DNA of 64,000 nt, taken from Candidatus Hebobacterum abditum. Lineage in GTDB: Bacteria > Armatimonadota > Hebobacteria > Hebobacterales > Hebobacteraceae. Made by a program: the position numbers and the translations under genes. The stretch spans positions 1 through 64,000 of the forward strand of contig JALGXW010000001.1 in NCBI GenBank assembly GCA_029821875.1. The letters run 5' to 3'. Shown piece after piece: positions 55,726 to 64,000 of this stretch (position 1 is the first letter of the stretch; each line of letters starts with the position of its first letter). The notes beneath the pieces are model-generated. The model was not told the DNA's origin. It made no database searches and was given only the letters and a program-made list of their open reading frames with translations.

Positions 55726-57424
55726 CTCTCAGCGCCTCCTCCATCGTTGTTATCCCCTCCAGGATCTTCTGCATCGCGTCCTGCCGGAGGGTCACCATCC
55801 CCGCCTCGAGGCCCGCCTGTCGCAGTTCGTGCGTGGGCGCCTTGCGAAGGATCAGCTCCCGCAAGTGGTCGGTTATCATCATCAACTCGAAGACCCCGAT
55901 TCGGCCCTTGTATCCGGTCTGGCGGCAGCGCTCGCAGCCGCGACCGCGATAGAACGTCACCGACTCCAGGTCCATAGCCAGATTCAGCCGGCGGAAGGCC
56001 TCCACCGGTGGCGTGTAGGCTTCTTTGCAGTCCGGACAGATCACTCGGACGAGACGCTGGGCAAGGACGCCGACTACCGACGATGCCACCAGGAAAGGCT
56101 CGATGCCCATCTCGATCATTCTGGCGATGGCCGTGGGCGCATCGTTCGTGTGGAGAGTGCTGAACACGAGGTGTCCAGTCAGTGCGGCCTCTGTCGCGAT
56201 CAGCGCCGTCTCCGCGTCTCGGATCTCCCCAACGAGGATGACGTCCGGGTCCTGACGGAGGAATGTCCGGAGTGCGCTCGCGAAGGTCACTCCTGCCCGT
56301 GTGTTGACCTGAGTCTGGGTGAGGCCCGGCAGCTGGTACTCGACGGGATCCTCAATCGTCAGGATGTTCTTCTCGGGGCTGTTGATCTGGTTCAGGACGG
56401 AGTATAGCGTTGTAGACTTGCCCGAGCCCGTCGGGCCCGTGACCGTTATGATGCCGTAACTGCGGTTGATGAGGCCGTCGAACTCCTCCATCACGGTGTT
56501 GGGAATGCCAAGCCGATTGAGCCCGACCTGGACGCCGGCCTTGTCCAGGACACGCATGACCACCTTCTCCCCGTTCACACCTGGATTGGTGGAGACCCGG
56601 AAGTCGAACTCCCTGCCTCCGACGCGCAGGGAGATGCGCCCGTCCTGCGGGGCCCGCCTCTCGGCGATGTCCAAGTCGGCCATGACCTTGATGCGCGAGA
56701 CCAGCGGAGCCTGGGCCTTCTTCGGGACCGTCATCGTGTCGTGCAAGATGCCATCGAGCCGGTAGCGGACCCTGACTCGGTTTGCCTCGGGCTGGATGTG
56801 AATGTCGCTCGCCTTGTCTCGGAGGGCTTGATCTATGATCAGGTTCGCGAGCCGCACCACGGGAGCGTCTTCCATGAGCTCCCGCAGCTCGTCGATCCCC
56901 ATGTCCTCCTCGCCCTCGGCTGACTCCACCTCGATATCGGTGGGGTCGGCGCCGAACTCCTGGCTCATGTCTTGCAGGGCCCCGGCTAGCTCTTCGCGCG
57001 CCGACATCGACTGCCCCAGCGCGGCACCGATGTCCTCGGCCGAGGCGATGACCGACTCGATGTCCATGCCTGCCACCAGACGCATCTGGTCGATCGCGTA
57101 GACGTCCAATGGGTTCACCATGGCGACGACCAGCCGCGGCCCGTTCCTGTCCACGGGCACGGCCTTCCAGCGCTGGAGCAGGTGGTGGGGGATGAGCTTC
57201 AGGAGGTCCTTGTCTATCTGCTTATCGGTCAGATCGACGAAGGGGATGCCCCACTGGCGCCCGAGTATCCTGACCTTCTCCTTCTCGGAGATCAGGCCCA
57301 TGTTCACCAGGATCTGGGCGAGCGGCTCGCGGGTCTCCTTCTGGACGTCCAGTGCCTGGCGCAACTGGTCGTCCGAGATGTCGGTCACTTCGCGCACGAT
57401 GTCGGCGACTGTCCTCGTCTCCAT
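55709..57424 (-). CDS. pilB: Type IV pilus extension ATPase PilB
   Basis: 571 residues. The N-terminal MshEN-like domain (about 5-150) includes 'PLAQILVNMGLISEKEKV' and 'LGRQWGIPFVDLTDKQ'. The ATPase has Walker A 'GPTGSGKSTTLYSVL' (about 330), 'LTIEDPVEYQLPG', Walker B 'DVILVGEIRDAETA', 'TGHLVFSTLHTNDAP' and the zinc tetracysteine ('CPDCKE' about 465, 'CERC' about 498). The ATG at 57424 (METRTVAD) has GAGGCGAG upstream and is preferred over a longer frame to 57508 that would run into the terminator of pilQ. Polymerises pilin; MshEN domains of PilB homologues can bind c-di-GMP. Confidence 0.93.
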   Translation of the reverse strand: METRTVADIVREVTDISDDQLRQALDVQKETREPLAQILVNMGLISEKEKVRILGRQWGIPFVDLTDKQIDKDLLKLIPHHLLQRWKAVPVDRNGPRLVVAMVNPLDVYAIDQMRLVAGMDIESVIASAEDIGAALGQSMSAREELAGALQDMSQEFGADPTDIEVESAEGEEDMGIDELRELMEDAPVVRLANLIIDQALRDKASDIHIQPEANRVRVRYRLDGILHDTMTVPKKAQAPLVSRIKVMADLDIAERRAPQDGRISLRVGGREFDFRVSTNPGVNGEKVVMRVLDKAGVQVGLNRLGIPNTVMEEFDGLINRSYGIITVTGPTGSGKSTTLYSVLNQINSPEKNILTIEDPVEYQLPGLTQTQVNTRAGVTFASALRTFLRQDPDVILVGEIRDAETALIATEAALTGHLVFSTLHTNDAPTAIARMIEMGIEPFLVASSVVGVLAQRLVRVICPDCKEAYTPPVEAFRRLNLAMDLESVTFYRGRGCERCRQTGYKGRIGVFELMMITDHLRELILRKAPTHELRQAGLEAGMVTLRQDAMQKILEGITTMEEALRVVYTG

Positions 57425-57479
57425 AGCCAAACTCGCCTCGTTAGGCTCAACCTCACTGTGTTCGAGCGGCGCTCTGGGC

Positions 57480-57514
57480 GAAGAAAGGGGGCCTGCCCGG
57501 CTGGGCAAGCCCCC
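57480..57514 (-). terminator. Terminator between pilQ and pilB
   Basis: GGGGGC/GCCCCC and TGCCC/GGGCA stacked stems (one mismatch) with a 4-nt loop at 57487-57514. The minus strand continues TTTCTT. A second short stem, CCCGGC/GCCGGG (57587-57601), lies directly after the pilQ stop. Confidence 0.65.
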
Positions 57515-57609
57515 AGTGCCCGCGCCATGCTCTGCTCTGTCGCCTTAAGTTGTGCGCATCATCTCTCTTCTCGGTAGGCAGATCGTCCCGGCCTCGCCGG
57601 GGTGATCGG

Positions 57610-59481
57610 TTACACTTCCACGATCGTGGGCGTCACGAAGACCAGAATCTCCCGATGGGTCGGGCGACGCTCGCGGCTCTTGAACAGCTCGCCCAGGAGG
57701 GGGATGTCGCCCAGGAATGGGATCTTCTTCACGGTGACGACCTCCCCGTCGGAGACCAGGCCAGCTATCACCGCGGTGTCGCCGCTCTTGACGCGGACGG
57801 AGGTATTGACGCTACGCTCCGTGATCACCGGCAGGGCGAACTCGCTCGTGCCCACCAGCGCCGCGACCGTTGGTGATATCGTCAGGGTCACCATGCCTTC
57901 CTCGTTCACGCGGGGGTTCACGATGAGGCTGATGCCCACGTCGAACGTGCGGATGTCCTTCACGATACCGCCTGTGGTTGCCGCCGCGACCGCGACCTCG
58001 TAGTAGTAGGTCTCGCCGGTATGCAGGGCCGTCTGCCTGCCGTCGAGAGTCGTCACGCTTGGATTGGAGAGGACCCGCGCGCGGCCCTGTTCCTCCAGGG
58101 CCCTTATGGAAGCACTCCACTGGAGATAGCTGCGCTTGATGGTCCCAATCGCCAGGTCCCTTGCCGGGATCAGGCCATCACCCACGCCCTCTGGGAGGGG
58201 TTCGCCCATGACGAACGGAACGCCCGTGGCGCCAAGGCCTGCCTCCTCGGTGGGACCCCAGTCGATGCCGAGGCGCGTGATGTCCTCTCGGGACACCTCC
58301 GTGACCATGGCTTCGATGTGGATCTGCTGAGGAGGTGTGTCCAGGCTTTCAACAATGTGGAGCGCGCGTTCTACAGTCCAGGGCGCGCCAGCAATAACGA
58401 GCGCCGTCACGGGCGCGCCGGCCGCCTCAGCTTGGCCTCCGACCCCGCCGGCTGCTCCCCCCTCGAACTGTGGGGCTGCCAGGAGCGCCGCAGTTCCGCC
58501 GACTCCGCCCGTCGGCTTCGCGACCGACGGTGTGAACGAGCGCGGGGCCAGCGTGACATGCACGTCTGGCAGCAATGAGGCCAGCGACGACTGAAGCTCA
58601 GACGGGCTCATGTACTTGACGTAGTAGACCTTCTGCACGGCCTGCTCAGGCGGCGGCGGGACGTCGACGTTCGCCAGCATCGATCGAACGCTCTCCCACT
58701 GCAGCGCGTCGGCCGTGATCGTCAGGCTGTTTGGCTGCGGCCCGGGCTGGACGATGACCTCGGGCAGCGCCACCACGATCATCTCCGCCACCTCCTCGGC
58801 CATCAGGTAACGGATCGGAACTACCTCGGTGGTCGGCGGCTGTGGCAGCGGCTCCACGTCTATCTCGGCCAGGGCTCGCTGGGCCTTCGACAGCGAGGGC
58901 TCTGTGCCGAGGAGAACGATGGTCCTGACGCCCTTCTGAGTGGATACGGTGACATCCGGCGTCAGCTTCGCCAGTACTTCCTGCGCGTACTCGGGCCGGA
59001 TGTGCTGCAGCACGACCACGGACGTGCGCAGGTCGGCCACGCGCATTGCGCGGACCTCCTCCGGCGTGCCGACGACGTATGCTGCCTGGACCCAGGCGTA
59101 GTCGTACCCGTTGAGTTTCGTGACGATGTTCATCGCCTGCTCGAGTGTGACATTGCGCAGGCGGAGCGTCGTCTTGCCCTGGACGCTTCCGCTCACGGCG
59201 ATGTTAACGCCGCTCTGGGTGGCCAGTGCCTGGAACACGTCCACCAGGTCCGCATCCACAAACTCCAGCGTGAAGCGGCCCGTTGAGACGGGCGCTCCCG
59301 CGGCGGCCCCAGCCGCTGCCGCCGGGCTGCCATAGGCGCCCGGGGCGGCCGCACCTCTGGCGGCCCCTGCAGCCTCAGCATCGGGCCGTGCAACACCGTC
59401 GGCGAGAACGATGCTCGCCCCGAGCAGCAAGGCCAAGATGATGACCAAGCCGCTCCCCATTAGTAGTCTTGTGCGAGTCAT
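57610..59481 (-). CDS. pilQ: Type IV pilus secretin PilQ
   Basis: 623 residues: a signal peptide (about 1-27), an Ala/Gly-rich linker, a secretin/TonB short N-terminal-like domain ('FTLEFVDADLVDVFQALATQSG', 'LRNVTLEQAMNIV'), repeated secretin-N modules ('VVLQHIRPEYAQEVLAKL', 'VPIRYLMAEEVAEMI', 'YYVKYMSPSELQSSL') and the secretin core ('IHIEAMVTEVSREDI', 'GRARVLSNPSVTT', 'ISLIVNPRVNEEGM', 'IPFLGDIPLLGELF', 'EILVFVTPTIVEV'). Outer-membrane gate for the pilus. Follows pilP by 4 nt. Confidence 0.92.
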   Translation of the reverse strand: MTRTRLLMGSGLVIILALLLGASIVLADGVARPDAEAAGAARGAAAPGAYGSPAAAAGAAAGAPVSTGRFTLEFVDADLVDVFQALATQSGVNIAVSGSVQGKTTLRLRNVTLEQAMNIVTKLNGYDYAWVQAAYVVGTPEEVRAMRVADLRTSVVVLQHIRPEYAQEVLAKLTPDVTVSTQKGVRTIVLLGTEPSLSKAQRALAEIDVEPLPQPPTTEVVPIRYLMAEEVAEMIVVALPEVIVQPGPQPNSLTITADALQWESVRSMLANVDVPPPPEQAVQKVYYVKYMSPSELQSSLASLLPDVHVTLAPRSFTPSVAKPTGGVGGTAALLAAPQFEGGAAGGVGGQAEAAGAPVTALVIAGAPWTVERALHIVESLDTPPQQIHIEAMVTEVSREDITRLGIDWGPTEEAGLGATGVPFVMGEPLPEGVGDGLIPARDLAIGTIKRSYLQWSASIRALEEQGRARVLSNPSVTTLDGRQTALHTGETYYYEVAVAAATTGGIVKDIRTFDVGISLIVNPRVNEEGMVTLTISPTVAALVGTSEFALPVITERSVNTSVRVKSGDTAVIAGLVSDGEVVTVKKIPFLGDIPLLGELFKSRERRPTHREILVFVTPTIVEV

Positions 59482-59485
59482 GGCG

Positions 59486-60028
59486 CTACTGCCTCCCTCC
59501 CATCCTTAGGATGACTGTGCCTTGCGGGCCGGCGAGCACGACCTGCTGGTTGCCAATGGACTGAACGCGATAGCCACCGCCAATCGAATCGCCGACCTTC
59601 ACGAAGAGCCTCTGGTCCCCTTGTCTCAAGATAGCTACGTCGGATTTGCCCTCCACTATCCCTGTTAGAGTGAGCGAGCTATCAGCAACCCACTCGGGCA
59701 TATCGGGCCCCTCCGGACCCGCAGGGCCGCTTTGTGGGGGCGGCGCCACCGGGCCGGAGCCGTCCGGCGCTGAGAACGGATTCCGCTGGGCATCTCCAGC
59801 GTCTGTACCAGCAGCCGGCCCTGTCAGACCGGCCTGCTGTTGACCTCCTCGCGCGGCACCCGGTGCCTGGGGCCTCGTCGGCTCGGGCGCCGGCGCGGGC
59901 TGGGCTGCTACGGATGGCCCGGCTGGCGGGGCCGACGCCGGCTTGGCGCGGAAGGTGTAAAGCGCGAGTCCGAGCGCCGCCAGCGCCAGCACCAGCAGGA
60001 TAACCTCCTTACGTCGACCTTCCATCAC
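59486..60028 (-). CDS. pilP: Type IV pilus PilP-like protein
   Basis: 180 residues: an N-terminal transmembrane helix (about 8-26) rather than a lipobox, a long Pro/Ala/Gln-rich linker (about 28-110) and a C-terminal small beta domain ('LTLTGIVEGKSDVAILRQGDQ', 'VKVGDSIGGGYRVQSIGNQQV') typical of PilP/GspC. Links the PilNO complex to PilQ. Its start overlaps the end of pilO by 20 bp. Confidence 0.82.
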   Translation of the reverse strand: MMEGRRKEVILLVLALAALGLALYTFRAKPASAPPAGPSVAAQPAPAPEPTRPQAPGAARGGQQQAGLTGPAAGTDAGDAQRNPFSAPDGSGPVAPPPQSGPAGPEGPDMPEWVADSSLTLTGIVEGKSDVAILRQGDQRLFVKVGDSIGGGYRVQSIGNQQVVLAGPQGTVILRMGGRQ

Positions 60029-60674
60029 TGCCCCCTTTCGTGACTACTGCCGTCAACTCCATGCTCGCCATGAGGCTGGGCGAGCTCCCCGCATTGATCA
60101 TGCCTTGTGTCGGGCTGAAGGAGATATCGTTGACGGCAATCATCTTCGGGAACTCCTGCAGTTCCGCCAGGAAGTCGATCACCGTCCAGTATGTCCCCTC
60201 AACCCGAAGCTCTATCGGGACGAAGTCATATGGCAACTGCGGCGGGGGGGCCTCAGGCTGGCCCGGTCCGCCACGTACGATAGCGCCGGTCTCGTTGTTG
60301 ATCTGAACCGCGCTGTCAGCCGCCGATCGCTTTATCGCGGGCTTGGGTCTGATGAGCAGGATCTCGTTGCGAGTCCCGGCCGCGAGGTTCTCGATCTGGC
60401 GCAGGAACGTCGGGATGTAATCGCTGGTGGGAAGTGCTGGCTCCAGCACCGACAGGCGCTCCCGCAGATCCTGATGCTGCTGCTCCAGCTCCGGCAGCTG
60501 GACGACTTTCGCCTGCACCTCCTCCAGCTCGGCCTCCTTCTGGGCCAGGGTCCGCTCGAGCTCTTTCAGCTGGGCCGCCTTGCCGTGATAGAGGCTGCCG
60601 CCGAGGCCGATCAGGCACAGAATGCCGATGCCAAGCAGCGCGAATACGATTTTCCGGTCTCCGACGCCGCTCAT
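60009..60674 (-). CDS. pilO: Type IV pilus PilO
   Basis: 221 residues: a transmembrane helix (about 9-29), a coiled-coil (about 33-78, 'LKELERTLAQKEAELEEVQA') and a ferredoxin-like domain ('YIPTFLRQIENLAAGTRNEI', 'LRVEGTYWTVIDFLAELQEF'). Forms a heterodimer with PilN in known systems. Overlaps pilN by ATGA. Confidence 0.86.
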   Translation of the reverse strand: MSGVGDRKIVFALLGIGILCLIGLGGSLYHGKAAQLKELERTLAQKEAELEEVQAKVVQLPELEQQHQDLRERLSVLEPALPTSDYIPTFLRQIENLAAGTRNEILLIRPKPAIKRSAADSAVQINNETGAIVRGGPGQPEAPPPQLPYDFVPIELRVEGTYWTVIDFLAELQEFPKMIAVNDISFSPTQGMINAGSSPSLMASMELTAVVTKGGSDGRST

Positions 60675-61255
60675 CTTAGGTCACTCCCAATTACCTTATT
60701 CAGAGGCACAGTTACCTCGAAATCCACGACGTCGCGGCCCTGCAGAGTGACACTCTTCTGCGTGAATCCCAGCCCGGGCGGGTTGCTCCAGGCGAGGTCC
60801 TCTACCTGGAGCATGAACTGCCCTATGTTCCGCTGGCTGTAGGCCGAGCCCCGGAAGGTGAGAGTTTGCTCCTGGTCGCCTCTTCGGCACGTCATCTGGG
60901 CTATCCACACGCCCTTCGGGATCGATACGCTGAGGTCGCGCAGAATGTCGATCCAGGCCTGTTCGCTGTGGTGGACCTTCTCGAGGAGATCGACTCGAGG
61001 GCCGTAGTCGGCGATGTTGGTTTCGAGGAAGCGGATGCGCTCCACAGCGTCCGCCAGCGTCGGGTTCGCCAGCTCCCCCTCCACGACGGCGATCTGGCCT
61101 TCGACGAGACGTGTCGCCACCCACATTCTCGCGTACAGGAGAGCCACTGCGACCAGGACCGCGATGAGCGAGTAGACCGCGCATCGCATTACTGCGATCG
61201 TGCGCTGCTTCTGCGCCCGCCGCGTTGCTATCAGGTTGATGTCGCAGACGGTCAT
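60671..61255 (-). CDS. pilN: Type IV pilus PilN
   Basis: 194 residues. The N-terminal 'CDINLIATRRAQK' is the PilN peptide that docks into PilM. A transmembrane helix (about 23-45), a coiled-coil and a periplasmic domain ('ILRDLSVSIPKGVWIAQMTC', 'FRGSAYSQRNIGQFMLQVED') follow. Overlaps pilM and pilO by ATGA, an arrangement implying strict co-translation. Confidence 0.88.
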   Translation of the reverse strand: MTVCDINLIATRRAQKQRTIAVMRCAVYSLIAVLVAVALLYARMWVATRLVEGQIAVVEGELANPTLADAVERIRFLETNIADYGPRVDLLEKVHHSEQAWIDILRDLSVSIPKGVWIAQMTCRRGDQEQTLTFRGSAYSQRNIGQFMLQVEDLAWSNPPGLGFTQKSVTLQGRDVVDFEVTVPLNKVIGSDLR

Positions 61256-62418
61256 TGTGCTTTCTCCGCCGTTTCCCCGCGTCGCTGCTTGCTCGACCGC
61301 AGCTCTCGGAGCGCGAGCCCGGCGCCGACGAGCAGTGTCGGCGCGTGTGACTGGAGGTAATCCTGGTTCACGCCCTGGGCTCGGAGATGACCATTGCCGA
61401 AGACACTGACGATCTCCACAGGGACGCCGAGCTGTGCTTGGAAGTACTCGTGGACGCGCGGCAGCTTGGCACTGCCTCCACTGAGGAGGAGCCGGTTAAC
61501 GCCCAAGTCGCCGGCGCCCGCGTCGGGGGCCTGCTGTTGGTAGTCGTGATAGGCGAGGGAGCGGCGGACCTCGCGGATCAACTCGTCGAGGAGCGGCTCT
61601 ATCGCTCGGCTCGCCTGCTGCGCGGCCGGGTCCAACGTGGCCCGCTCTTCCTCGCTCGAAACGATCTGCATGGCGGTTTCCTTGAGCTGGTTGGCCTCTT
61701 CAGTATCTATGTCGAGGGCGTTCTTGATGGCCTCGGTGAAGGCGTCGCCGGCTATCGGGATCATCCTCGTCAGGACGAACATGCCGTCCTTCATGATAGT
61801 GATGTCCGTATAGGCTGCGCCGATACCGAGGACGGCTGTAGTATCGCCTTCCTCCGTGGCCATGCCGTCAGTCGCCAAGATGCCGCGCATCATGGCGAAC
61901 GGCTGTATCTCTACCACCGCCGGGTCCAGGCCGGCCAGTTCAACTGCCTCGACTTGACTATCTACCATATCTCGAGGGGCCGCCACCAACATCACCCTCA
62001 TCTGACTGCCCTCGCCGGCGGGCGGGCGCTCCAGCACCTCGAACTCCACGATGCTGTCCTCCACCGGGAACGAGATGTAGTTGCGGGCCTCCCACTGGAT
62101 GGACTTCCTGAGTTGTCGGTCAGACATCACCGGCAGCGGCACCTCTCGGACGACGACGGTGGGCCCTGCCACTCCCGCCGTCACCGTCCCGCTTTCCACC
62201 TGCAGTGCCTCCAGAAGAGACTCGATCGCCTTTGCGACCGCGAGCGGATCGACGACGACGCCCCCCTTCACCGACTCTCGCGGCGTGGGCGCGCTCCCAG
62301 CCTTGTAGAGGGCAGTGCCGCTCTTGGTGTCCTGCAGCTGAACGAGCTTGATCGCACTGCTACCTATATCGAGGCCTATCGACATGTTGCCACTTGAAAG
62401 CTTAGGCAGCAATCCCAT
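61252..62418 (-). CDS. pilM: Type IV pilus PilM (actin-like)
   Basis: 388 residues with the FtsA/actin-like ATP-binding fold: 'SIGLDIGSSAIKLVQL' (phosphate 1), 'SIQWEARNYISFPVEDSIVEF', 'MRVMLVAAPRDMVDSQVEAV', 'AVLGIGAAYTDITIM' (phosphate 2) and 'NRLLLSGGSAKLPRVHEYF' (adenosine). Cytoplasmic ring component that binds PilN. First of the pilMNOPQ operon block; 24 bp after the DUF4388 gene. Confidence 0.92.
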   Translation of the reverse strand: MGLLPKLSSGNMSIGLDIGSSAIKLVQLQDTKSGTALYKAGSAPTPRESVKGGVVVDPLAVAKAIESLLEALQVESGTVTAGVAGPTVVVREVPLPVMSDRQLRKSIQWEARNYISFPVEDSIVEFEVLERPPAGEGSQMRVMLVAAPRDMVDSQVEAVELAGLDPAVVEIQPFAMMRGILATDGMATEEGDTTAVLGIGAAYTDITIMKDGMFVLTRMIPIAGDAFTEAIKNALDIDTEEANQLKETAMQIVSSEEERATLDPAAQQASRAIEPLLDELIREVRRSLAYHDYQQQAPDAGAGDLGVNRLLLSGGSAKLPRVHEYFQAQLGVPVEIVSVFGNGHLRAQGVNQDYLQSHAPTLLVGAGLALRELRSSKQRRGETAEKAQ

Positions 62419-62442
62419 TTTGACTTGCTCCCAATCGCCTCG

Positions 62443-63144
62443 TCACTCCGGATCGGCGGAGCCGCCGCGCTGGGCGCCGGAGAGACTCAGCCCTTTCTTT
62501 GCCAGCTTCTGCTTGGATGAGAAGTAGGTGCGAGAGCTGATATCTATTGCCCCCGAAGCCTCGGGAAGCTTGCCATCCGCGGAAAGCACCTCGCCGGACT
62601 GCCGCGGCCCGCTCCATTGTTCCACAATTCCCTCGGTCAGCAGTTCAGTGACGGCTTTCAGTGCCTCCATGGGCTCAAGGCCGCTTTCCCTTATGACGGT
62701 CGCCACGTCCCGCTGGGCATCCACAAGTCGCAAGATGCCCTGGGCCTCCTCACTCAGCTCTTCGAAGCGTTCGTTCACGGCTGAGGCGCTTTGCCGAAGC
62801 ACGACGTGCATGTCGGGCATCTGCTCCTCGACGCGCTCCCACTCGTCGAACCGCTTCATGCCCTCCAGTATCAGGGCCTCGGTGCTTTGCTTTATGTTCC
62901 TGACGACGGGCTCGTCCGAACGCTCGAACGAGAACTCGCCGGTCTTCCAGCCCAGGATCTTGTAGACCAACTCCGGCCCGCGGTCGCGGCGCGAAACGGC
63001 GCGAGCGACGTCGCCGTTCGCCAGGTAGAGCACGGCAGTCTCTCCCGGGCGAGCGACGGCAAGCTTTCCACTCCTATTGCCCACGTTGAGCATCTGCAGG
63101 AGCTCCGCGAAGCTCACATCTTCGAAAGTCCCTGTCAATGCCAT
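62443..63144 (-). CDS. DUF4388 (PatA-N-like) domain protein
   Basis: 233 residues. The N-terminal ~100 residues match the DUF4388/PATAN layout ('LTGTFEDVSFAELLQMLNVG', 'RSGKLAVARPGETAVLYLAN', 'KTGEFSFERSDEP'), a module found with polarity and gliding/pilus regulators. The middle is helical ('EAQGILRLVDAQRDVATVI'), and the basic Ser-rich tail is probably disordered. Between mglA and pilM, so it probably links MglA-type polarity control to the pilus machine (inference). Confidence 0.82.
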   Translation of the reverse strand: MALTGTFEDVSFAELLQMLNVGNRSGKLAVARPGETAVLYLANGDVARAVSRRDRGPELVYKILGWKTGEFSFERSDEPVVRNIKQSTEALILEGMKRFDEWERVEEQMPDMHVVLRQSASAVNERFEELSEEAQGILRLVDAQRDVATVIRESGLEPMEALKAVTELLTEGIVEQWSGPRQSGEVLSADGKLPEASGAIDISSRTYFSSKQKLAKKGLSLSGAQRGGSADPE

Positions 63145-63164
63145 CTTCAGTCCGCTCCGCCACC

Positions 63165-63767
63165 CTAGATAGTGCCGGCCTTCTGCTTCTGAGGCATCTG
63201 CGCAAGCACGAGCGTGCAGATGCAGTTGAGAGTGTCGAACACGCCGTCGCCTTGAATCGCGACGGCCTCGAACTGCGGAACCTGTCTCGGATTGATCGTG
63301 TACTGGAGATAGTCCACCGGTGCTGTGTTGTCGAGGTCCCGCTTGTTGTACTGAACGACGTAGGGCGTCGTCTCGAGGCTATACCCGTAGGAGGCAAGAT
63401 TCTCCGCGAGGTTGCGGAAGCTCTCGACGTTCTCTCTCATCTTGTCCCACTGCGAGTCGCACACGAAGATGATACCGTCGACGGCCCTCAGCACGAGCTT
63501 GCGGGTCGAGTTGTACATGACCTGGCCGGGTACGGTGTAGAGCTGGAACTTCGTGCGGAACCCGTGGACCTGCGACGCCTCCAGTGGCAGGAAGTCGAAG
63601 AACAACGTCCGCTCACCTGGCGTCGCGAGGGAGACCATGTTGCCCCGCTTGTCCGGCACTGTGTGCTGATGGATGTACTGCAGGTTCGTCGTCTTCCCGC
63701 ACATGCCGGGGCCGTAGTAGACGACCTTGCAGCTGATCTCCTTCAGCGCATAGTTTATCGAAGCCAT
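63165..63767 (-). CDS. MglA-like small GTPase
   Basis: 200 residues. P-loop 'GPGMCGKTTN' (about residues 19-28), 'PGERTLFFDFLP' switch region, 'YTVPGQVMYNSTRKLVLRAV' (the WDTAGQ-like region of Ras is 'YTVPGQ' here, as in MglA), 'FVCDSQWD' and 'QYNKRDL' (NKxD). MglA homologues set cell polarity and control T4P in Myxococcus and others. The start at 63767 is preferred; the upstream frame runs into the neighbouring gene. A typical MglB (roadblock) partner may be the partial gene upstream. Confidence 0.9.
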   Translation of the reverse strand: MASINYALKEISCKVVYYGPGMCGKTTNLQYIHQHTVPDKRGNMVSLATPGERTLFFDFLPLEASQVHGFRTKFQLYTVPGQVMYNSTRKLVLRAVDGIIFVCDSQWDKMRENVESFRNLAENLASYGYSLETTPYVVQYNKRDLDNTAPVDYLQYTINPRQVPQFEAVAIQGDGVFDTLNCICTLVLAQMPQKQKAGTI

Positions 63768-63805
63768 CGACAGGCGATCCTTTCTCGTTCGACTCTCAGG
63801 GGATG

Positions 63806-64000
63806 TCAGGTGGTCGCAAAGACAATAGTGTCCGTCCCATCGACCTCGGCCCACGAGGGCGGAGAAGGTGGCGGAAGCTCCAGCGCTTCGGGCGGAAGCT
63901 GGGGCACGATGACCTCCAGCGGCAGCGCTACCGGAGTGCTCTCGACCTCTGCTTCTGAATCGCTCGGCTGCACGAGGGCCTTTCTGACGGCCGGCGGCAG
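63806..64000 (-). CDS. Partial CDS: C-terminal tail of an upstream gene
   Basis: The last 64 codons of a minus-strand gene that begins beyond the window, ending in TGA at 63806. The visible part is Pro/Glu-rich and probably disordered ('VESTPVALPLEVIVPQ', 'PPEALELPPPSPPSW'), finishing 'DGTDTIVFATT'. It lies 38 bp before mglA on the same strand. By position it could be a roadblock/LC7 (MglB-like) or regulator gene, but the visible sequence does not show the domain. Confidence 0.6.
   Translation of the reverse strand: MPPAVRKALVQPSDSEAEVESTPVALPLEVIVPQLPPEALELPPPSPPSWAEVDGTDTIVFATT

Overview
This 64 kb GC-rich window comes from a bacterium that builds both a type II secretion system (T2SS) and a type IV pilus (T4P) and carries S-layer-anchored surface protein. 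Three C-terminal SLH repeats of the 'TRDQMAVYIARAF' style, a non-pyrrolysine MttB homologue, a PilM/N/O/P/Q pilus cluster and MglA-type polarity genes together suggest an Armatimonadota-like or related deep-branching lineage. That assignment is an inference from protein style; no rRNA is present.

Layout. 1-5.3 kb: a PilZ-like protein, two unrecognised genes, a small PD-(D/E)XK-type nuclease and the C-terminal stump of a large helicase with a Vsr-like nuclease domain, cut off by an IS3-like element (5329-6816). 6.9-10.6 kb: a secreted LVIVD-propeller/SLH protein, a relic SLH fragment and tRNA-Asn(GTT). 10.6-19.7 kb: an MttB-family methyltransferase diverging from two radical SAM genes, followed by two paralogous GT-C membrane proteins and an AIR-synthase-like protein. 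19.8-31.7 kb (minus strand): a complete core T2SS operon in the order E-F-G-H-I-J-K-(PilM/PilN fusion)-(PilO-like)-(C/PilP-like)-D. 31.8-45.6 kb: housekeeping and envelope genes: leucyl aminopeptidase, an HtrA protease with an Asp-to-Glu change in its triad, a broken L-aspartate oxidase gene, a metallophosphoesterase, a GNAT acetyltransferase with a leaderless promoter, type II dehydroquinase, an Xaa-Pro peptidase, and an operon of two secreted paralogues plus a 1,429-residue SpoIVB-type (S55) peptidase/propeller fusion. 45.6-64 kb (minus strand): the T4P locus. In transcription order it holds a partial gene, mglA, a DUF4388 gene, pilM-N-O-P-Q, pilB, pilT, pilC, a sigma factor, pilA, minor pilins, an HD-GYP phosphodiesterase and a second PilT fused to an MshEN domain.

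The most striking gene is at 51938-53275. It encodes an alternative sigma-70 factor fused in one uninterrupted frame to a C-terminal GGDEF domain. The catalytic GGDEF motif is degenerate (GGARF) but the RxxD inhibitory-site motif is kept at the canonical distance. It sits between pilC and pilA, close to an HD-GYP c-di-GMP phosphodiesterase and ATPases with MshEN-type domains. This suggests, as an inference, a one-component c-di-GMP-sensing sigma factor that couples the second messenger directly to pilus gene transcription.

Many genes overlap by ATGA or similar and form tight operons. Convergent operons are separated by strong hairpins (19.74 kb and 45.55 kb). Long open frames opposite real genes are common because of the high GC content and were left out.
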